Shown: piece by piece, positions 53,840 through 63,292 of the stretch
Layout: each line of letters begins with the position of its first letter
Position numbering within the stretch: position 1 is the stretch's first letter
Assembly (NCBI RefSeq): GCF_011516645.4
Contig: NZ_CP088285.1
Location: 8,016,501-8,080,500, forward strand
DNA: 64,000 bases
Source of the DNA: Bradyrhizobium septentrionale
GTDB lineage: Bacteria > Pseudomonadota > Alphaproteobacteria > Rhizobiales > Xanthobacteraceae
Reading direction: 5' to 3'
The notes under the pieces: generated by a model
The model's database searches: none
The model's input: the letters and a program-made list of their open reading frames with translations, nothing else
What the model was told of the DNA's origin: nothing
Program-made: the position numbers and the translations under genes

Positions 53840-55171
53840 ATGGCAGTTCAAGTACCTAGCGATTTTCGTCGCGTGATTGTCGCTGCGTCAGTGGGAAACA
53901 TCATTGAATGGTACGATTTTTATATCTTTGGCAGCCTGGCCGCAGTTCTGTCGGTCAAGTTCTTTGAGCAATCCCACCCCGTCGCAGCCCTGCTGAGCAC
54001 GATCGCGCTGTTCACTGCGGGATTCCTGATCCGTCCGCTGGGGGCCTTCCTGTTCGGATGGATGGGCGATCGGGTCGGCCGCAAATATACATTCCTCATT
54101 ACGTTGACCGGAATGGGCCTGGGAACGGGAGCGATCGGACTGATCCCAACTTATGAGTCAATCGGCCTGACGGCCGCATTCCTTCTGTTCGGCTTGCGGA
54201 TGATCCAGGGTCTATGCCTGGGCGGTGAATATGGCGGCGCCATCACCTATGTCGCCGAGCATGTTCCGGACGACAGCCGCGGCTACTACACGGGCTGGCT
54301 ACAGACCTCGCCGACGCTCGGGATCGTGGCGTCGCTGGCCGTGATCGTTCTGACCCGGACCTGGGCCGGCAATCAGGCCTTTGACGAATGGGCGTGGCGC
54401 GTTCCGTTCCTGGTCTCGTTCCTGCTGGTGGCAATCGCCATCTACATCCGCCTCCAACTGCAGGAGACGCCGATTTTCCAGGAGATCAAGGCCCGCGGAC
54501 AGATGACCAGGAATCCCTGGCGGGAAGCTTTCCTCAGCGCCAACATCAAGTACATCTTGATCGCCATCGTCGTCCTGATCGGGCAGGGCGTGGTCTGGTA
54601 CAGCGGTCAATTCTGGGCGCTGTACTTCCTGCAGCAGGTCTCCAAGGTTGATGCGGTTACCTCGGCCTACATCGTGGGAACCGCACTGCTGATCGCAACG
54701 CCGAGCCTGATCTTCTTTGGCTGGCTGTCGGATCAGATCGGCCGCAAACCCGTGATCCTCGGAGGAATGCTGCTTGCCGCGATCACCTACTATCCCCTGT
54801 ATCTCTGGCTCGGTATGGTCACGCAGCCGGGACAGATCAACTATCCGCTCGCAGTCTTCATCATCTTCATTCTCGTCTGCTACGTCGGGATGGTGTACGG
54901 GCCGGTCGGCGCGTTCCTGGCGGAGTTCTTCCCGGCCAGGATCAGGTACACCTCGGTCTCGGTGCCGTATCATATCGGCAATGGTTGGGGCGGCGGATTG
55001 GTGCCGTTCATCACATCGGCTGCCTTCGCAGCGACCGGCAGCATCGGCTACGCGCTGATCTACCCGATTGTCGTTCCCGCGGTGTGCTTGGTGATCGCCC
55101 TCTTTATCATGCCGGAGACACGCAAGACCAGAATTTGGGAGGAGCAGATCGAGGCGAAAGCCGCATCGTGA
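53840..55171 (+). CDS. MHS-family MFS transporter (metabolite:H+ symporter)
   Basis: Inner-membrane symporter of 443 residues. It belongs to the metabolite:H+ symporter group (alpha-ketoglutarate, proline/betaine, shikimate carriers): N-terminal SVGNIIEWYDFYIFGSLAAVL, RPLGAFLFGWMGDRVGRKY in loop 2-3, and RMIQGLCLGGEYGGAITYVAE with RGYYTGWLQTSPTLG. The exact substrate is not readable. About twelve helices are visible. The ATG at 53840 has AGGAGC upstream. No catabolic genes flank it. Confidence 0.92.
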   Translation: MAVQVPSDFRRVIVAASVGNIIEWYDFYIFGSLAAVLSVKFFEQSHPVAALLSTIALFTAGFLIRPLGAFLFGWMGDRVGRKYTFLITLTGMGLGTGAIGLIPTYESIGLTAAFLLFGLRMIQGLCLGGEYGGAITYVAEHVPDDSRGYYTGWLQTSPTLGIVASLAVIVLTRTWAGNQAFDEWAWRVPFLVSFLLVAIAIYIRLQLQETPIFQEIKARGQMTRNPWREAFLSANIKYILIAIVVLIGQGVVWYSGQFWALYFLQQVSKVDAVTSAYIVGTALLIATPSLIFFGWLSDQIGRKPVILGGMLLAAITYYPLYLWLGMVTQPGQINYPLAVFIIFILVCYVGMVYGPVGAFLAEFFPARIRYTSVSVPYHIGNGWGGGLVPFITSAAFAATGSIGYALIYPIVVPAVCLVIALFIMPETRKTRIWEEQIEAKAAS

Positions 55172-55200
55172 CGAATTCACCTTGCTGAGGGGCGACTACC

Positions 55201-55238
55201 CCTGCAGCAAGGGCCTTGCCCTGCAGCAAGAGCCTTGG
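55201..55238 (+). repeat. Two-copy 19-base tandem repeat
   Basis: CCTGCAGCAAGGGCCTTGC followed by CCTGCAGCAAGAGCCTTGG, two mismatches. It lies about 30 bases after the MHS transporter stop, in DNA without a gene. Possibly a short slippage duplication. Confidence 0.6.
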
Positions 55239-55428
55239 CCGCCTTCCAGCAAGTGCGGGACGACGCTTCTCAATCGTCCCGTACTCGCCGTCTCTGGCGT
55301 AATTTCCCTGCAGAACCTGCATCGGCGTTAGGGCAACGCGGCCTGGAGGGGGATGCTGCTCAACGCAATTCCAACCTCTCCGGCCGCCAGTGGTTGGCGG
55401 TCAGACCAACGTTTCAGTCGGCTCCCAC

Positions 55429-55791
55429 TCAGCCAGCTCGGTGATGCCAGCGATCGTGCCACCAGGTGGCGAAATCACGATCGATCGTCAGCTCCCAGCA
55501 AGCGAGCACGATCACCACGATGCCGGCGAGCACGCTGCTCATCGTGACCGATCCCTGTTCGTAGCTGAATGTCCAGGGTGCCAACACCAGAGCCAACCCC
55601 ATCAGAATCTCGCCCCATTCCTCCAGATACGACGGAATGATGAATGCCTCCACGGCAAACAGCACGACGCCCAATCCGAGCGCGATGGAGATCCAGAGAG
55701 CTGCCCCGGAGAAGCCCAGTGCAAACGGCGACGCGACCAGCCAAACGCCCACCAACAGGCTGGCAGCATCCTGCCAGTGTTGAATGCGCAT
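55429..55791 (-). CDS. SPW-repeat membrane protein
   Basis: A 120-residue membrane protein with four hydrophobic helices. The SPW-type motif occurs twice: WLVASPFALGFSG in the first half and LALVLAPWTFSYE in the second, which is the duplicated Ser/Ala-Pro-Trp/Phe motif of the SPW family. The N-terminus MRIQHWQDAASLLVG is typical. GGAGG upstream fixes the ATG at 55791. The C-terminus is His/Trp-rich (FATWWHDRWHHRAG), a possible metal site. Function unknown. Confidence 0.85.
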   Translation of the reverse strand: MRIQHWQDAASLLVGVWLVASPFALGFSGAALWISIALGLGVVLFAVEAFIIPSYLEEWGEILMGLALVLAPWTFSYEQGSVTMSSVLAGIVVIVLACWELTIDRDFATWWHDRWHHRAG

Positions 55792-56116
55792 AATCCTCAC
55801 CTCCTTCTTCCGAAGACATGGTGCGGCGGGGACAAAAAAGCATCTATCCGACCTGCGATGTGTTGCCGCTGCTGATCCGCAAGCAGACGACCATGCTGCC
55901 GTCCGTTCGCCCGGAAGCCGCTCTCCGCAGCCAACGACCTTGGTCCCGCCTGGCGATGCAGCACGATCCAGATGGCCTGCAAGTTGGGTGCAAGATTGCC
56001 TGGATGAGCGGCAGCCGCGAGGCGCACGACGCCCGGCACCGCTCTGCGTACGCACTCTCCCTCACTACGAGGGCCCGCCGGCCCTCGACTTTGTGTCACG
56101 TTCCAGCGTGAAGCCT
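55792..56116. other. Gap before the SnoaL-like gene
   Basis: About 325 bases between the SPW gene and the repeat. No supported gene; open frames on both strands are without motifs. Confidence 0.4.
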
Positions 56117-56218
56117 AGAGCTTCGGTTCTGATTGAATCAGAGCCGAAGCTCTCGTTTCTTGTTTTGACGCGTTTTCTTCACGCGAACCGGTGTCCACTT
56201 CGCTCGAAAACGCTCTAG
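56117..56218. repeat. AGAGCTTCGG-type hairpin repeat
   Basis: An 18-base inverted repeat with one mismatch (AGAGCTTCGGTTCTGATT with its partner) followed by the same tail as at 14271-14366. The end of the repeat overlaps the stop codon of the SnoaL-like gene. Confidence 0.75.
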
Positions 56219-56601
56219 ATCAATGGCGTCGGCGACGAGACGTGGTGGCAGGCGATCTTCCAGTCGCCGTCCTCGCGCGCGATCACCCAGGTGATCTTGA
56301 CGGCGAGCGAGGGCGCATCGCCGTCAAGGAAGAAGGATGCGATAGCGGCCATGTTGACAAGGCCGTCGTTCACCCGCTCGGTCCTGACCTCGCTGAACTG
56401 GACGCGCGGTGCGTCCCAGCGCGGCAGGCCGTTGAAATAGGCCTTCACGCCGTCGCGGCCGCGATAGAGCGTCGGGTTCGAGCCGAAGAAGAACGCGTGC
56501 TGCGAATAGAGCGCAGCAAGCGTACTGGCATCGAGCCTGCTGAAGCCCGCGGACCATCTTGCGATGATGGCGGAGGCGATATCGTCGGCTTCATCAGGCA
56601 T
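56215..56601 (-). CDS. SnoaL/NTF2-like protein (DUF4440 type)
   Basis: A 128-residue NTF2-like fold protein, often of small-molecule enzyme or stress type. It begins MPDEADDIASAIIARWSAG and has the family pattern LAALYSQHAFFFGSNPTLYRGRDGVKAYF and ITWVIAREDGDWKIACHHVS near the end. No catalytic residue pattern is specific. The stop codon TAG lies inside the tail of the hairpin repeat, so the repeat shaped its 3' end. It precedes glnS on the same strand. Confidence 0.88.
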   Translation of the reverse strand: MPDEADDIASAIIARWSAGFSRLDASTLAALYSQHAFFFGSNPTLYRGRDGVKAYFNGLPRWDAPRVQFSEVRTERVNDGLVNMAAIASFFLDGDAPSLAVKITWVIAREDGDWKIACHHVSSPTPLI

Positions 56602-56647
56602 CGATCGCCTCCCCTACTTGCCCACGACGGACTGTCCCAGGCCTTGC

Positions 56648-58330
56648 CTAACTCTTGCCGCCGACTTCCTTGGCAAAAGTGTCGCGCAGGCCGATGGTGC
56701 GGTTGAACACGAGCTTGTCCGGCGTCGAATCCGCATCGCGCACGAAATAGCCCTGCCGCTCGAACTGCATCACGTCGGGTGAATTGCTCTCGGCGATCGC
56801 CGGCTCGACCCGCGCATCCGTCAGCACTTCCAGCGACTGCGGATTGAGGTCGGCAGCGAAATTGGTCGCGTTCGGGTTCGGGTTGGCGAACAGCTGATTA
56901 TAGATGCGGATCTCCGCCGGCTTCGACTGCGCCGCCGGCAGCCAGTGCATCGTCGCCTTGACCTTGCGGCCGTCGGGTGCGTTGCCGCCCTTGGTCGCGG
57001 GGTCGTAGGTCGCGCGGAGTTCGACGATCTCGCCGGCGGCGTCCTTCACCACGCCGGTGCACTTGATGAAATAGGCATAGCGCAGCCGCACCTCGTTGCC
57101 GGGCGAGAGGCGGAAAAACTTCTTCGGCGGGTTCTCCATGAAGTCGTCGCGCTCGATATAGAGCTCGCGGCCGAACGCGATCTTGCGGGTGCCGGCCTCC
57201 GGATTGTCGGGATGGTTGATCGCCTCGATCTCCTCGACCTGGCCTTCCGGATAGTTCTCGATCACGACCTTGAGCGGCCGCAGCACCGCCATGCGGCGCA
57301 GCGCGGTGCGGTTCAGCTCCTCGCGGATGCAGAACTCGAGCATGCCGACATCGACCACGCTGTTGGCCTTGGCAACCCCGATGCGCTTGATGAATTCGCG
57401 CACCGCGGCCGGCGGCACGCCGCGCCGCTTCAGGCCGGCGATGGTCGGCATGCGCGGATCGTCCCAGCCCGAGACGTGGCCGTCGCGAACCAGCTGGGTC
57501 AGCACGCGCTTGGACAGCAGCGTGTAGGTCAAGTTCAGCCGCGCCATTTCATACTGCCGCGGCTTCGACGGCACCGGCAGCTTGTCGAGCAGCCACTCAT
57601 AGAGCGGGCGGTGATCCTCGAACTCCAGCGTGCAGATCGAATGGGTGATGCCCTCGATCGCGTCCGACTGGCCATGTGCGTAGTCATAGCTCGGATAGAT
57701 CGACCATTTGTCGCCGGTGCGCGGATGGTGGGCGTGCAGGATGCGGTACAGCACGGGATCGCGCAGGTTGATGTTGCCGGCCGCCATGTCGATCTTGGCG
57801 CGGAGCACACGGGCGCCGTTCGAGAACTCGCCGGCCTTCATGCGGCGGAACAGGTCGAGGTTCTCCTCGACCGAACGGTCGCGGAACGGCGAGTTCTTGC
57901 CGGGCTCGGTCAGCGTGCCGCGGGACAGCCGGATCTCCTCCTGCGACTGATCGTCGACATAGGCGTGGCCGGCCTTGATCAGGCCCTCGGCCCAATCATA
58001 CAGGCGCTCGAAATAATCAGACGCAAAGAAGAGGTTGGTCCCCCAATCGTAGCCGAGCCAATGGACGTCGGCCTGGATGGAGTCGATGTACTCCTGCTCC
58101 TCCTTGGTCGGATTGGTGTCGTCGAAGCGCAGATTGCACTGGCCGCCGAACTCCTGGGCGATGCCGAAATTCAGGGCGATCGACTTGGCGTGGCCGATAT
58201 GCAGGTAGCCGTTCGGCTCCGGCGGGAAACGGGTCACGATCCGGTTGTGCTTGTGGGAGGAGAGATCGGCCTGGACGATGTCGCGGATGAAGTCGCGCCC
58301 TGCCTCTGCCGTCGCCGTATCAGTCGTCAT
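56648..58330 (-). CDS. glnS: Glutaminyl-tRNA synthetase
   Basis: Class I GlnRS of 560 residues that charges tRNA-Gln directly. The HIGH signature is [13 protein letters not shown] (38-50) with HIGH at 44-47, and the KMSKS equivalent is LLSKR near residue 270. [25 protein letters not shown] and the C-terminal anticodon-binding beta barrels follow. A full-length eubacterial GlnRS is uncommon among alphaproteobacteria, most of which use GatCAB on Glu-tRNA-Gln, though this branch is known to have it. The start at ATG 58330 gives [20 protein letters not shown]. Length fits the family. Confidence 0.96.
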   Translation of the reverse strand: MTTDTATAEAGRDFIRDIVQADLSSHKHNRIVTRFPPEPNGYLHIGHAKSIALNFGIAQEFGGQCNLRFDDTNPTKEEQEYIDSIQADVHWLGYDWGTNLFFASDYFERLYDWAEGLIKAGHAYVDDQSQEEIRLSRGTLTEPGKNSPFRDRSVEENLDLFRRMKAGEFSNGARVLRAKIDMAAGNINLRDPVLYRILHAHHPRTGDKWSIYPSYDYAHGQSDAIEGITHSICTLEFEDHRPLYEWLLDKLPVPSKPRQYEMARLNLTYTLLSKRVLTQLVRDGHVSGWDDPRMPTIAGLKRRGVPPAAVREFIKRIGVAKANSVVDVGMLEFCIREELNRTALRRMAVLRPLKVVIENYPEGQVEEIEAINHPDNPEAGTRKIAFGRELYIERDDFMENPPKKFFRLSPGNEVRLRYAYFIKCTGVVKDAAGEIVELRATYDPATKGGNAPDGRKVKATMHWLPAAQSKPAEIRIYNQLFANPNPNATNFAADLNPQSLEVLTDARVEPAIAESNSPDVMQFERQGYFVRDADSTPDKLVFNRTIGLRDTFAKEVGGKS

Positions 58331-58403
58331 CAAAGGGTTCCTGTTGGATTTAGGCGACTTCTGCCAAATTCGGGCCGTCAGGCCAAGCCCCGCGCTAGCC
58401 CGA

Positions 58404-58991
58404 TCATAGCCCGGATATTCTCGCACGTACCCGCTCGGCAAATGCCGCCCGGGACACCGGCGTGGAGCGATCCATGTCGTAGTGGGCCATATAGAACGAT
58501 TGGACCCCCGCGCCACACATTGGCTTCAAGGCCCGGAACAGCACCTTGCGGCCTGGGTCCTGCATCACGATCCGGGTCAGCCACCAGGGCGAGCCATAGG
58601 TCGTCACCACCCCGAACAGGCGGATGTTGGTCAGGAGCGGCTTGATCCGCGCACCGGCCAGATCATGGGCGAAGGCGGTTCCAGGTGCCCAGACACGATC
58701 GAAATAGCCCTTGAGCATCGCAGGCATCGAGAACCACCAATGTGGAAAGCAGAAGATGATGCCATCCGCCCGCTTGAGATCGCCGATCAGTCGCGACACC
58801 GCCTCTTCTGCATAAGGCCCCCGATAGTAGCTTCGCCGTTCCGCCTCCGTCATCGCCGGGGAAAACTGCTCGCGATCGAGATCGGTCGCGATCACCTCAT
58901 GCCGGCGCCGCAGTGTCTCGACGATGGCCTGAAACAGCGCATGGTTATAGCTGTCCTCAAGCGGATGGCTATGAACGACCTGGATTAGCAT
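58404..58991 (-). CDS. NAD(P)H dehydrogenase (quinone)-like flavodoxin-fold protein
   Basis: FMN-binding oxidoreductase of 195 residues of the NQO1/YwrO/KefF group, which reduces quinones by two electrons. It has the flavodoxin-like start [19 protein letters not shown]. The second signature, [28 protein letters not shown], covers the FMN-binding loop and helix, and [18 protein letters not shown] forms the third strand. ATG at 58991 is the start. It is divergent from gltX, with 65 bases between the starts. It may protect against quinone stress or act on a xenobiotic. Confidence 0.9.
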   Translation of the reverse strand: MLIQVVHSHPLEDSYNHALFQAIVETLRRRHEVIATDLDREQFSPAMTEAERRSYYRGPYAEEAVSRLIGDLKRADGIIFCFPHWWFSMPAMLKGYFDRVWAPGTAFAHDLAGARIKPLLTNIRLFGVVTTYGSPWWLTRIVMQDPGRKVLFRALKPMCGAGVQSFYMAHYDMDRSTPVSRAAFAERVRARISGL

Positions 58992-59056
58992 TGGCTAAGC
59001 CTCCCTCGGCTATGATACACGGTCGCCCGGCTTTATTATTGGGTTACCCATCCTCT

Positions 59057-60481
59057 ATGACCTCGGCTCCTATCGTCACGCGCTTCGCCCCCTCACCGAC
59101 CGGCTTCCTCCACATAGGAGGCGCCCGCACCGCGCTGTTCAACTGGCTTTATGCCAGAAAGCTCGGCGGCAAGATGCTGCTCCGGATCGAGGACACCGAC
59201 CGCGAACGCTCCACCAAGAAGGCGATCGACGCCATCCTGGACGGCCTGAAGTGGCTGGAGCTCGATTGGGACGGCGACGTCATCTACCAGTTCAGCCGCG
59301 CTGCCCGCCATCGCGAGGTCGCCGAAAGCCTGCTCGCCGCCGGGCGCGCCTATTATTGCTACGCCTCGCCGGAAGAGCTCACCGCGATGCGCGAGAAGGC
59401 CCGCGCCGAGGGCCGCACCCGCCTCTATGACGGCATGTGGCGCGACCGCGATCCCGCGGCCGCCCTGGCTGGCATCAAGCCGACCATCCGCCTCAAGGCG
59501 CCGCAGACCGGCGAGACCGTGATCGAGGACCAGGTCCAGGGCCGCGTGGTCTGGCAGAACGAGAACCTCGACGACCTCGTCCTGCTGCGCGGCGACGGCA
59601 CCCCGACCTACATGCTCGCGGTCGTGGTCGACGACCACGACATGGGCGTCACCCACATCATCCGCGGCGACGACCACTTGATCAACGCCGCCCGTCAGAA
59701 GCAGATCTACGACGCGCTGGAGTGGGAGCTGCCGAGCATGTCCCACATCCCGCTGATCCACGGTCCCGACGGCTCGAAACTGTCGAAGCGCCATGGCGCG
59801 CTCGGCGTCGATGCCTATCGCGCGCTGGGCTATCTGCCGACCGCCTTGCGCAACTACCTCGTGCGGCTCGGCTGGAGCCATGGCGATCAGGAGATCTTCT
59901 CGACCCAGGAGATGATCGACGCGTTCGATCTCTCGGGGATCGGCCGCTCGGCGGCGCGGTTCGATTTCGCCAAGCTGGAAAACCTCAACGGTCACTATAT
60001 CCGTCAGAGCGACGATCAATCCCTCGTGACCCGGTTCGAGAGCGTGCTGGATTATGTTCCTGACGGCGCCGCGCTGAAGGCCAAGCTCAACGACACCACC
60101 CGCGCGCAATTGCTGCGGGCGATGCCGAGCCTGAAGGAGCGCGCCAAGACGCTGATCGAGCTGATCTCCGGCGCCTACTTCATCTTCGCCGATCGTCCGC
60201 TCGAGCTCGATCCGAAGGCGGCGGCGCTGCTGACGCCGGAAACGCGCACGCTGATCGGCCGGCTGCGCATCGCGCTGGAAGTCGTGAACGACTGGACGGC
60301 GGAAACCACCGAGAGCGCCATGCGGAATTTCGCCGAGCAGAACAACCTGAAACTCGGCGCCGTCGCCCAGCCGCTGCGGGTGGCGCTGACGGGGCGGACA
60401 ACGTCGCCTGGCATATTCGACGTGCTGGCCGTGCTGGGACGCCAGGAGTGCCTTGCCCGTCTCGCCGATCAGGCGGCGTGA
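59057..60481 (+). CDS. gltX: Glutamyl-tRNA synthetase
   Basis: Class I GluRS of 474 residues. The HIGH motif is [23 protein letters not shown] with HIGG at 19-22, and the KMSKS motif is KLSKR at 241-245 ([12 protein letters not shown]). The connective-peptide region and the anticodon-binding domain complete the fold. Alphaproteobacteria often have two GluRS copies, and this is one. The ATG at 59057 gives [16 protein letters not shown]; an in-frame upstream extension is antisense to the quinone reductase gene. gltA follows. Confidence 0.96.
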   Translation: MTSAPIVTRFAPSPTGFLHIGGARTALFNWLYARKLGGKMLLRIEDTDRERSTKKAIDAILDGLKWLELDWDGDVIYQFSRAARHREVAESLLAAGRAYYCYASPEELTAMREKARAEGRTRLYDGMWRDRDPAAALAGIKPTIRLKAPQTGETVIEDQVQGRVVWQNENLDDLVLLRGDGTPTYMLAVVVDDHDMGVTHIIRGDDHLINAARQKQIYDALEWELPSMSHIPLIHGPDGSKLSKRHGALGVDAYRALGYLPTALRNYLVRLGWSHGDQEIFSTQEMIDAFDLSGIGRSAARFDFAKLENLNGHYIRQSDDQSLVTRFESVLDYVPDGAALKAKLNDTTRAQLLRAMPSLKERAKTLIELISGAYFIFADRPLELDPKAAALLTPETRTLIGRLRIALEVVNDWTAETTESAMRNFAEQNNLKLGAVAQPLRVALTGRTTSPGIFDVLAVLGRQECLARLADQAA

Positions 60482-60641
60482 TCCTGCATGGACCCCCTCC
60501 AGGGTCCATCTTGCAGCGCACATTGCAATGAGCTACCCATCCCCGGACGCCTTCTTCACAAGCCGTTCCGCCCCGCCACGGGCCGCAAATTAGCGACTGG
60601 GCAAGGTCGGTTTTCGCAACGAATTCATCGGGGATATCGCG

Positions 60642-61943
60642 ATGGACGCAAAATCCAGCAAGACAGCCACACTCACCATCGGCAACAAGAATTACGATTT
60701 CCCGATCCTGAGCGGCACGGTTGGGCCTGATGTCATCGACATCGGCAAGCTCTACGGCCAGGCCGGGGTGTTCACCTACGACCCCGGCTTCACCTCGACC
60801 GGCAGCTGCCAGTCGAAGATCACCTATATCGACGGCGACGCCGGTATCCTCGAATACCGTGGCTATCCGATCGAGCAGCTCGCCGAAAACGGCGACTTCC
60901 TCGAAACCTGCTATTTGCTGCTCTACGGGGAGCTTCCGACCCCGGCGCAGAAGAAGGATTTCGACCATCGCGTGATCCATCACACGATGGTGCATGAGCA
61001 GATGGCCCGCTTCTTCCAGGGCTTCCGCCGCGACGCCCATCCGATGGCGATCATGGTTGCCGCCGTCGGCGCACTCGCCGCGTTCTACCACGACTCCACC
61101 GACATCAACGATCCGCGGCAGCGCATGATCGCCTCGATGCGGATGATCGCAAAGGTGCCGACGCTGGCGGCGATGGCCTACAAGTACACCATCGGCCAGC
61201 CCTTCATGTATCCGAAGAACTCGCTGTCCTTCGCCGAGAACTTCCTGCAGATGTGCTTCGGCGTGCCCTGCGAGGAATACAAGATCAACCCGGTGCTCGC
61301 CGACGCGCTCGACAAGATCTTCATCCTGCATGCCGATCACGAGCAGAACGCGTCGACCTCGACGGTGCGTATCGCCGGCTCTTCCGGCGCCAACCCGTTT
61401 GCCTGCATCGCGGCCGGCATCGCCTGCCTGTGGGGCCCGGCCCATGGCGGCGCCAACGAAGCGGCGCTCGCCATGTTGTCCTCGATCGGATCGGTCGACA
61501 AGATTCCCGAGTTCATCGCCAAGGTGAAGGACAAGAACAGCGAAGTCCGCCTGATGGGCTTCGGTCACCGTGTCTACAAGAACTATGATCCGCGCGCCAA
61601 GATCATGCAGAAGATGTGTCACGCGGTGCTGGCCGAGACCGGCCATGGCGACGACCCGATGCTGAAGGTCGCGCTCGAGCTCGAGAAGATCGCACTCAGC
61701 GATCCCTATTTCATCGACCGCAAGCTCTACCCGAACGTCGACTTCTATTCGGGCATCACGCTGAAGGCGATGGGCTTCCCGACCTCGATGTTCACCGTGC
61801 TGTTCGCGGTCGCCCGTACCGTCGGCTGGATCAGCCAGTGGAGCGAGATGATCGAGGATCCGCAGCAGAAGATCGGCCGTCCGCGCCAGCTCTACACCGG
61901 CGTGGCGCGCCGCGACTATGTGACGATCGACAAGCGCAAGTAA
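60642..61943 (+). CDS. gltA: Citrate synthase (type II)
   Basis: Hexameric-type citrate synthase of 433 residues for the TCA cycle. Signatures are the N-terminal beta domain ([20 protein letters not shown]), the oxaloacetate/acetyl-CoA site [19 protein letters not shown], and [16 protein letters not shown] with the catalytic His. The end [20 protein letters not shown] carries the catalytic Asp, then [11 protein letters not shown] 60642 has GGGGA about seven bases upstream. A clear intrinsic terminator follows 23 bases past the stop. Confidence 0.98.
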   Translation: MDAKSSKTATLTIGNKNYDFPILSGTVGPDVIDIGKLYGQAGVFTYDPGFTSTGSCQSKITYIDGDAGILEYRGYPIEQLAENGDFLETCYLLLYGELPTPAQKKDFDHRVIHHTMVHEQMARFFQGFRRDAHPMAIMVAAVGALAAFYHDSTDINDPRQRMIASMRMIAKVPTLAAMAYKYTIGQPFMYPKNSLSFAENFLQMCFGVPCEEYKINPVLADALDKIFILHADHEQNASTSTVRIAGSSGANPFACIAAGIACLWGPAHGGANEAALAMLSSIGSVDKIPEFIAKVKDKNSEVRLMGFGHRVYKNYDPRAKIMQKMCHAVLAETGHGDDPMLKVALELEKIALSDPYFIDRKLYPNVDFYSGITLKAMGFPTSMFTVLFAVARTVGWISQWSEMIEDPQQKIGRPRQLYTGVARRDYVTIDKRK

Positions 61944-61966
61944 GCTTCATTTTCAAGAGAATACGG

Positions 61967-62002
61967 AACGGCGCCATCATCCCCGATGGCGCCGTTTTCG
62001 TT
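61967..62002 (+). terminator. Intrinsic terminator of gltA
   Basis: AACGGCGCCATC pairs perfectly with GATGGCGCCGTT (12 bp) around a 6-base loop and is followed by TTTTCGTTT. It starts 24 bases after the gltA stop. Confidence 0.9.
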
Positions 62003-62113
62003 TGCCCCGCGCAACTTCGGTCGCCAGCGCATCGAGGCGCGGCAGCCGGCACGAACAATGCAAGCGGAACCGCCGCGGCGGGATGCCGCCGCAGGCAAGC
62101 TCGTTGTCGATGA

Positions 62114-63292
62114 TTAGCCGGGCCGCCCGCTCATCGTCGCCAGCACGATGTCCGCCGCACGGACGCTCGGCGGCTGGTCGCCGGTCGACATCTTCGCATC
62201 CATCGTCCCGAACGCCACGAGCTGACGCAGACGCTCGGGCGTGTCCGCGAGCACCTCGCCCAGCGCCACCGCGAGCCTCTCCGGCGTGCAGTCCTCCTGC
62301 AGGAATTCCGGGATGACCTCGCTGCCGATCACAAGATTGGCGAGGATCACCGACGACACCCGGATCGCACGGCGCAGGATGAACGCCTCGGCGGCGCCGA
62401 CGCGATAGGCCGTCACCATCGGAATGCCCGACAGCGCGAGCTCGAGCGTCACGGTGCCCGACTTCGCGAGCGCGGCGCGCGCCACGCGGAATGCGGCACG
62501 TTTCTCGGTCTCGCCGACCGCGAGCCGTGGCACCACTGGCCACGACCCGATGCCTTCGCGCACCATCGCCTCGAGATGCGGCATGGTGGGGAGCACGAGC
62601 TCGAACGATTTCTGCTTGCCGAGCTGACCGAGCGCCGCGCCGAACAGCGCCAGATGATGCCTGATCTCGCTGCGTCGGCTGCCCGGCAGCACCAGCAGCA
62701 CCGGCGGCGCGGCGTCGCGGCGCTTCTGCTCCTCCGCGTTCGGCCGCAGCGAGGCGAATTGCTCGGTCAGGGGATGGCCGACATAGCTGCACGGCGGTCC
62801 CTGCAGCTTGCGATATTCCTCGGGCTCAAAGGGCAGCAGCGCGAGCACGTGATCGACGTAGCCCCGCATCGCGCGCGCCCTGCCCGGCCGCCACGCCCAC
62901 ACCGACGGCGACACGTAATCGACGATCGGGATATCAGGGTTGCGGGCGCGGACGCGGCGGGCGACGCGGTGGGTGAAGTCCGGGCTGTCGATGATGACGA
63001 GCATGTCGGGCGCATCAGCGAGCACCGCGTCGGCGGTGCGGCGGATCAATCGCAGGATTTTCGGCAGTTGCTTCACCACGGCGGCAAAGCCCATGATCGA
63101 CAGTTCCTCGATCGGGAACAGCGGCGTGATGCCCTCGCTTGTCATCGCCCGGCCGCCGACGCCGGAAAACTGCACGGCATCGCCGAGGCGCTGGCGCAGC
63201 ACCTTCATCAGCGCCGCGCCGAGCCGATCGCCGGATTCCTCGGTCGCGATGAGGAAGATCTTGCGAGGCGTGCTGGGAGGGCGCGCCTGCAT
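62114..63292 (-). CDS. lpxB: Lipid-A-disaccharide synthase
   Basis: LpxB joins UDP-2,3-diacylglucosamine and 2,3-diacylglucosamine 1-phosphate to the lipid A disaccharide. The 392-residue product has ATEESGDRLGAALMKVL, GGRAMTSEGITPLFPIEELSIMG, PDFTHRVARRVRAR, VDYVSPSVWAWRPGRA and the donor site LLVLPGSRRSEIRHHL, all standard for the family. Its ATG overlaps the lpxI stop (TGATG), so they are translationally coupled. It acts peripherally at the inner membrane. Confidence 0.97.
   Translation of the reverse strand: MQARPPSTPRKIFLIATEESGDRLGAALMKVLRQRLGDAVQFSGVGGRAMTSEGITPLFPIEELSIMGFAAVVKQLPKILRLIRRTADAVLADAPDMLVIIDSPDFTHRVARRVRARNPDIPIVDYVSPSVWAWRPGRARAMRGYVDHVLALLPFEPEEYRKLQGPPCSYVGHPLTEQFASLRPNAEEQKRRDAAPPVLLVLPGSRRSEIRHHLALFGAALGQLGKQKSFELVLPTMPHLEAMVREGIGSWPVVPRLAVGETEKRAAFRVARAALAKSGTVTLELALSGIPMVTAYRVGAAEAFILRRAIRVSSVILANLVIGSEVIPEFLQEDCTPERLAVALGEVLADTPERLRQLVAFGTMDAKMSTGDQPPSVRAADIVLATMSGRPG

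Noticed and set aside
56945..58645. A 566-codon frame antisense to glnS
   Set aside because: Composition typical of antisense frames of GC-rich genes, no motif and no ribosome site.
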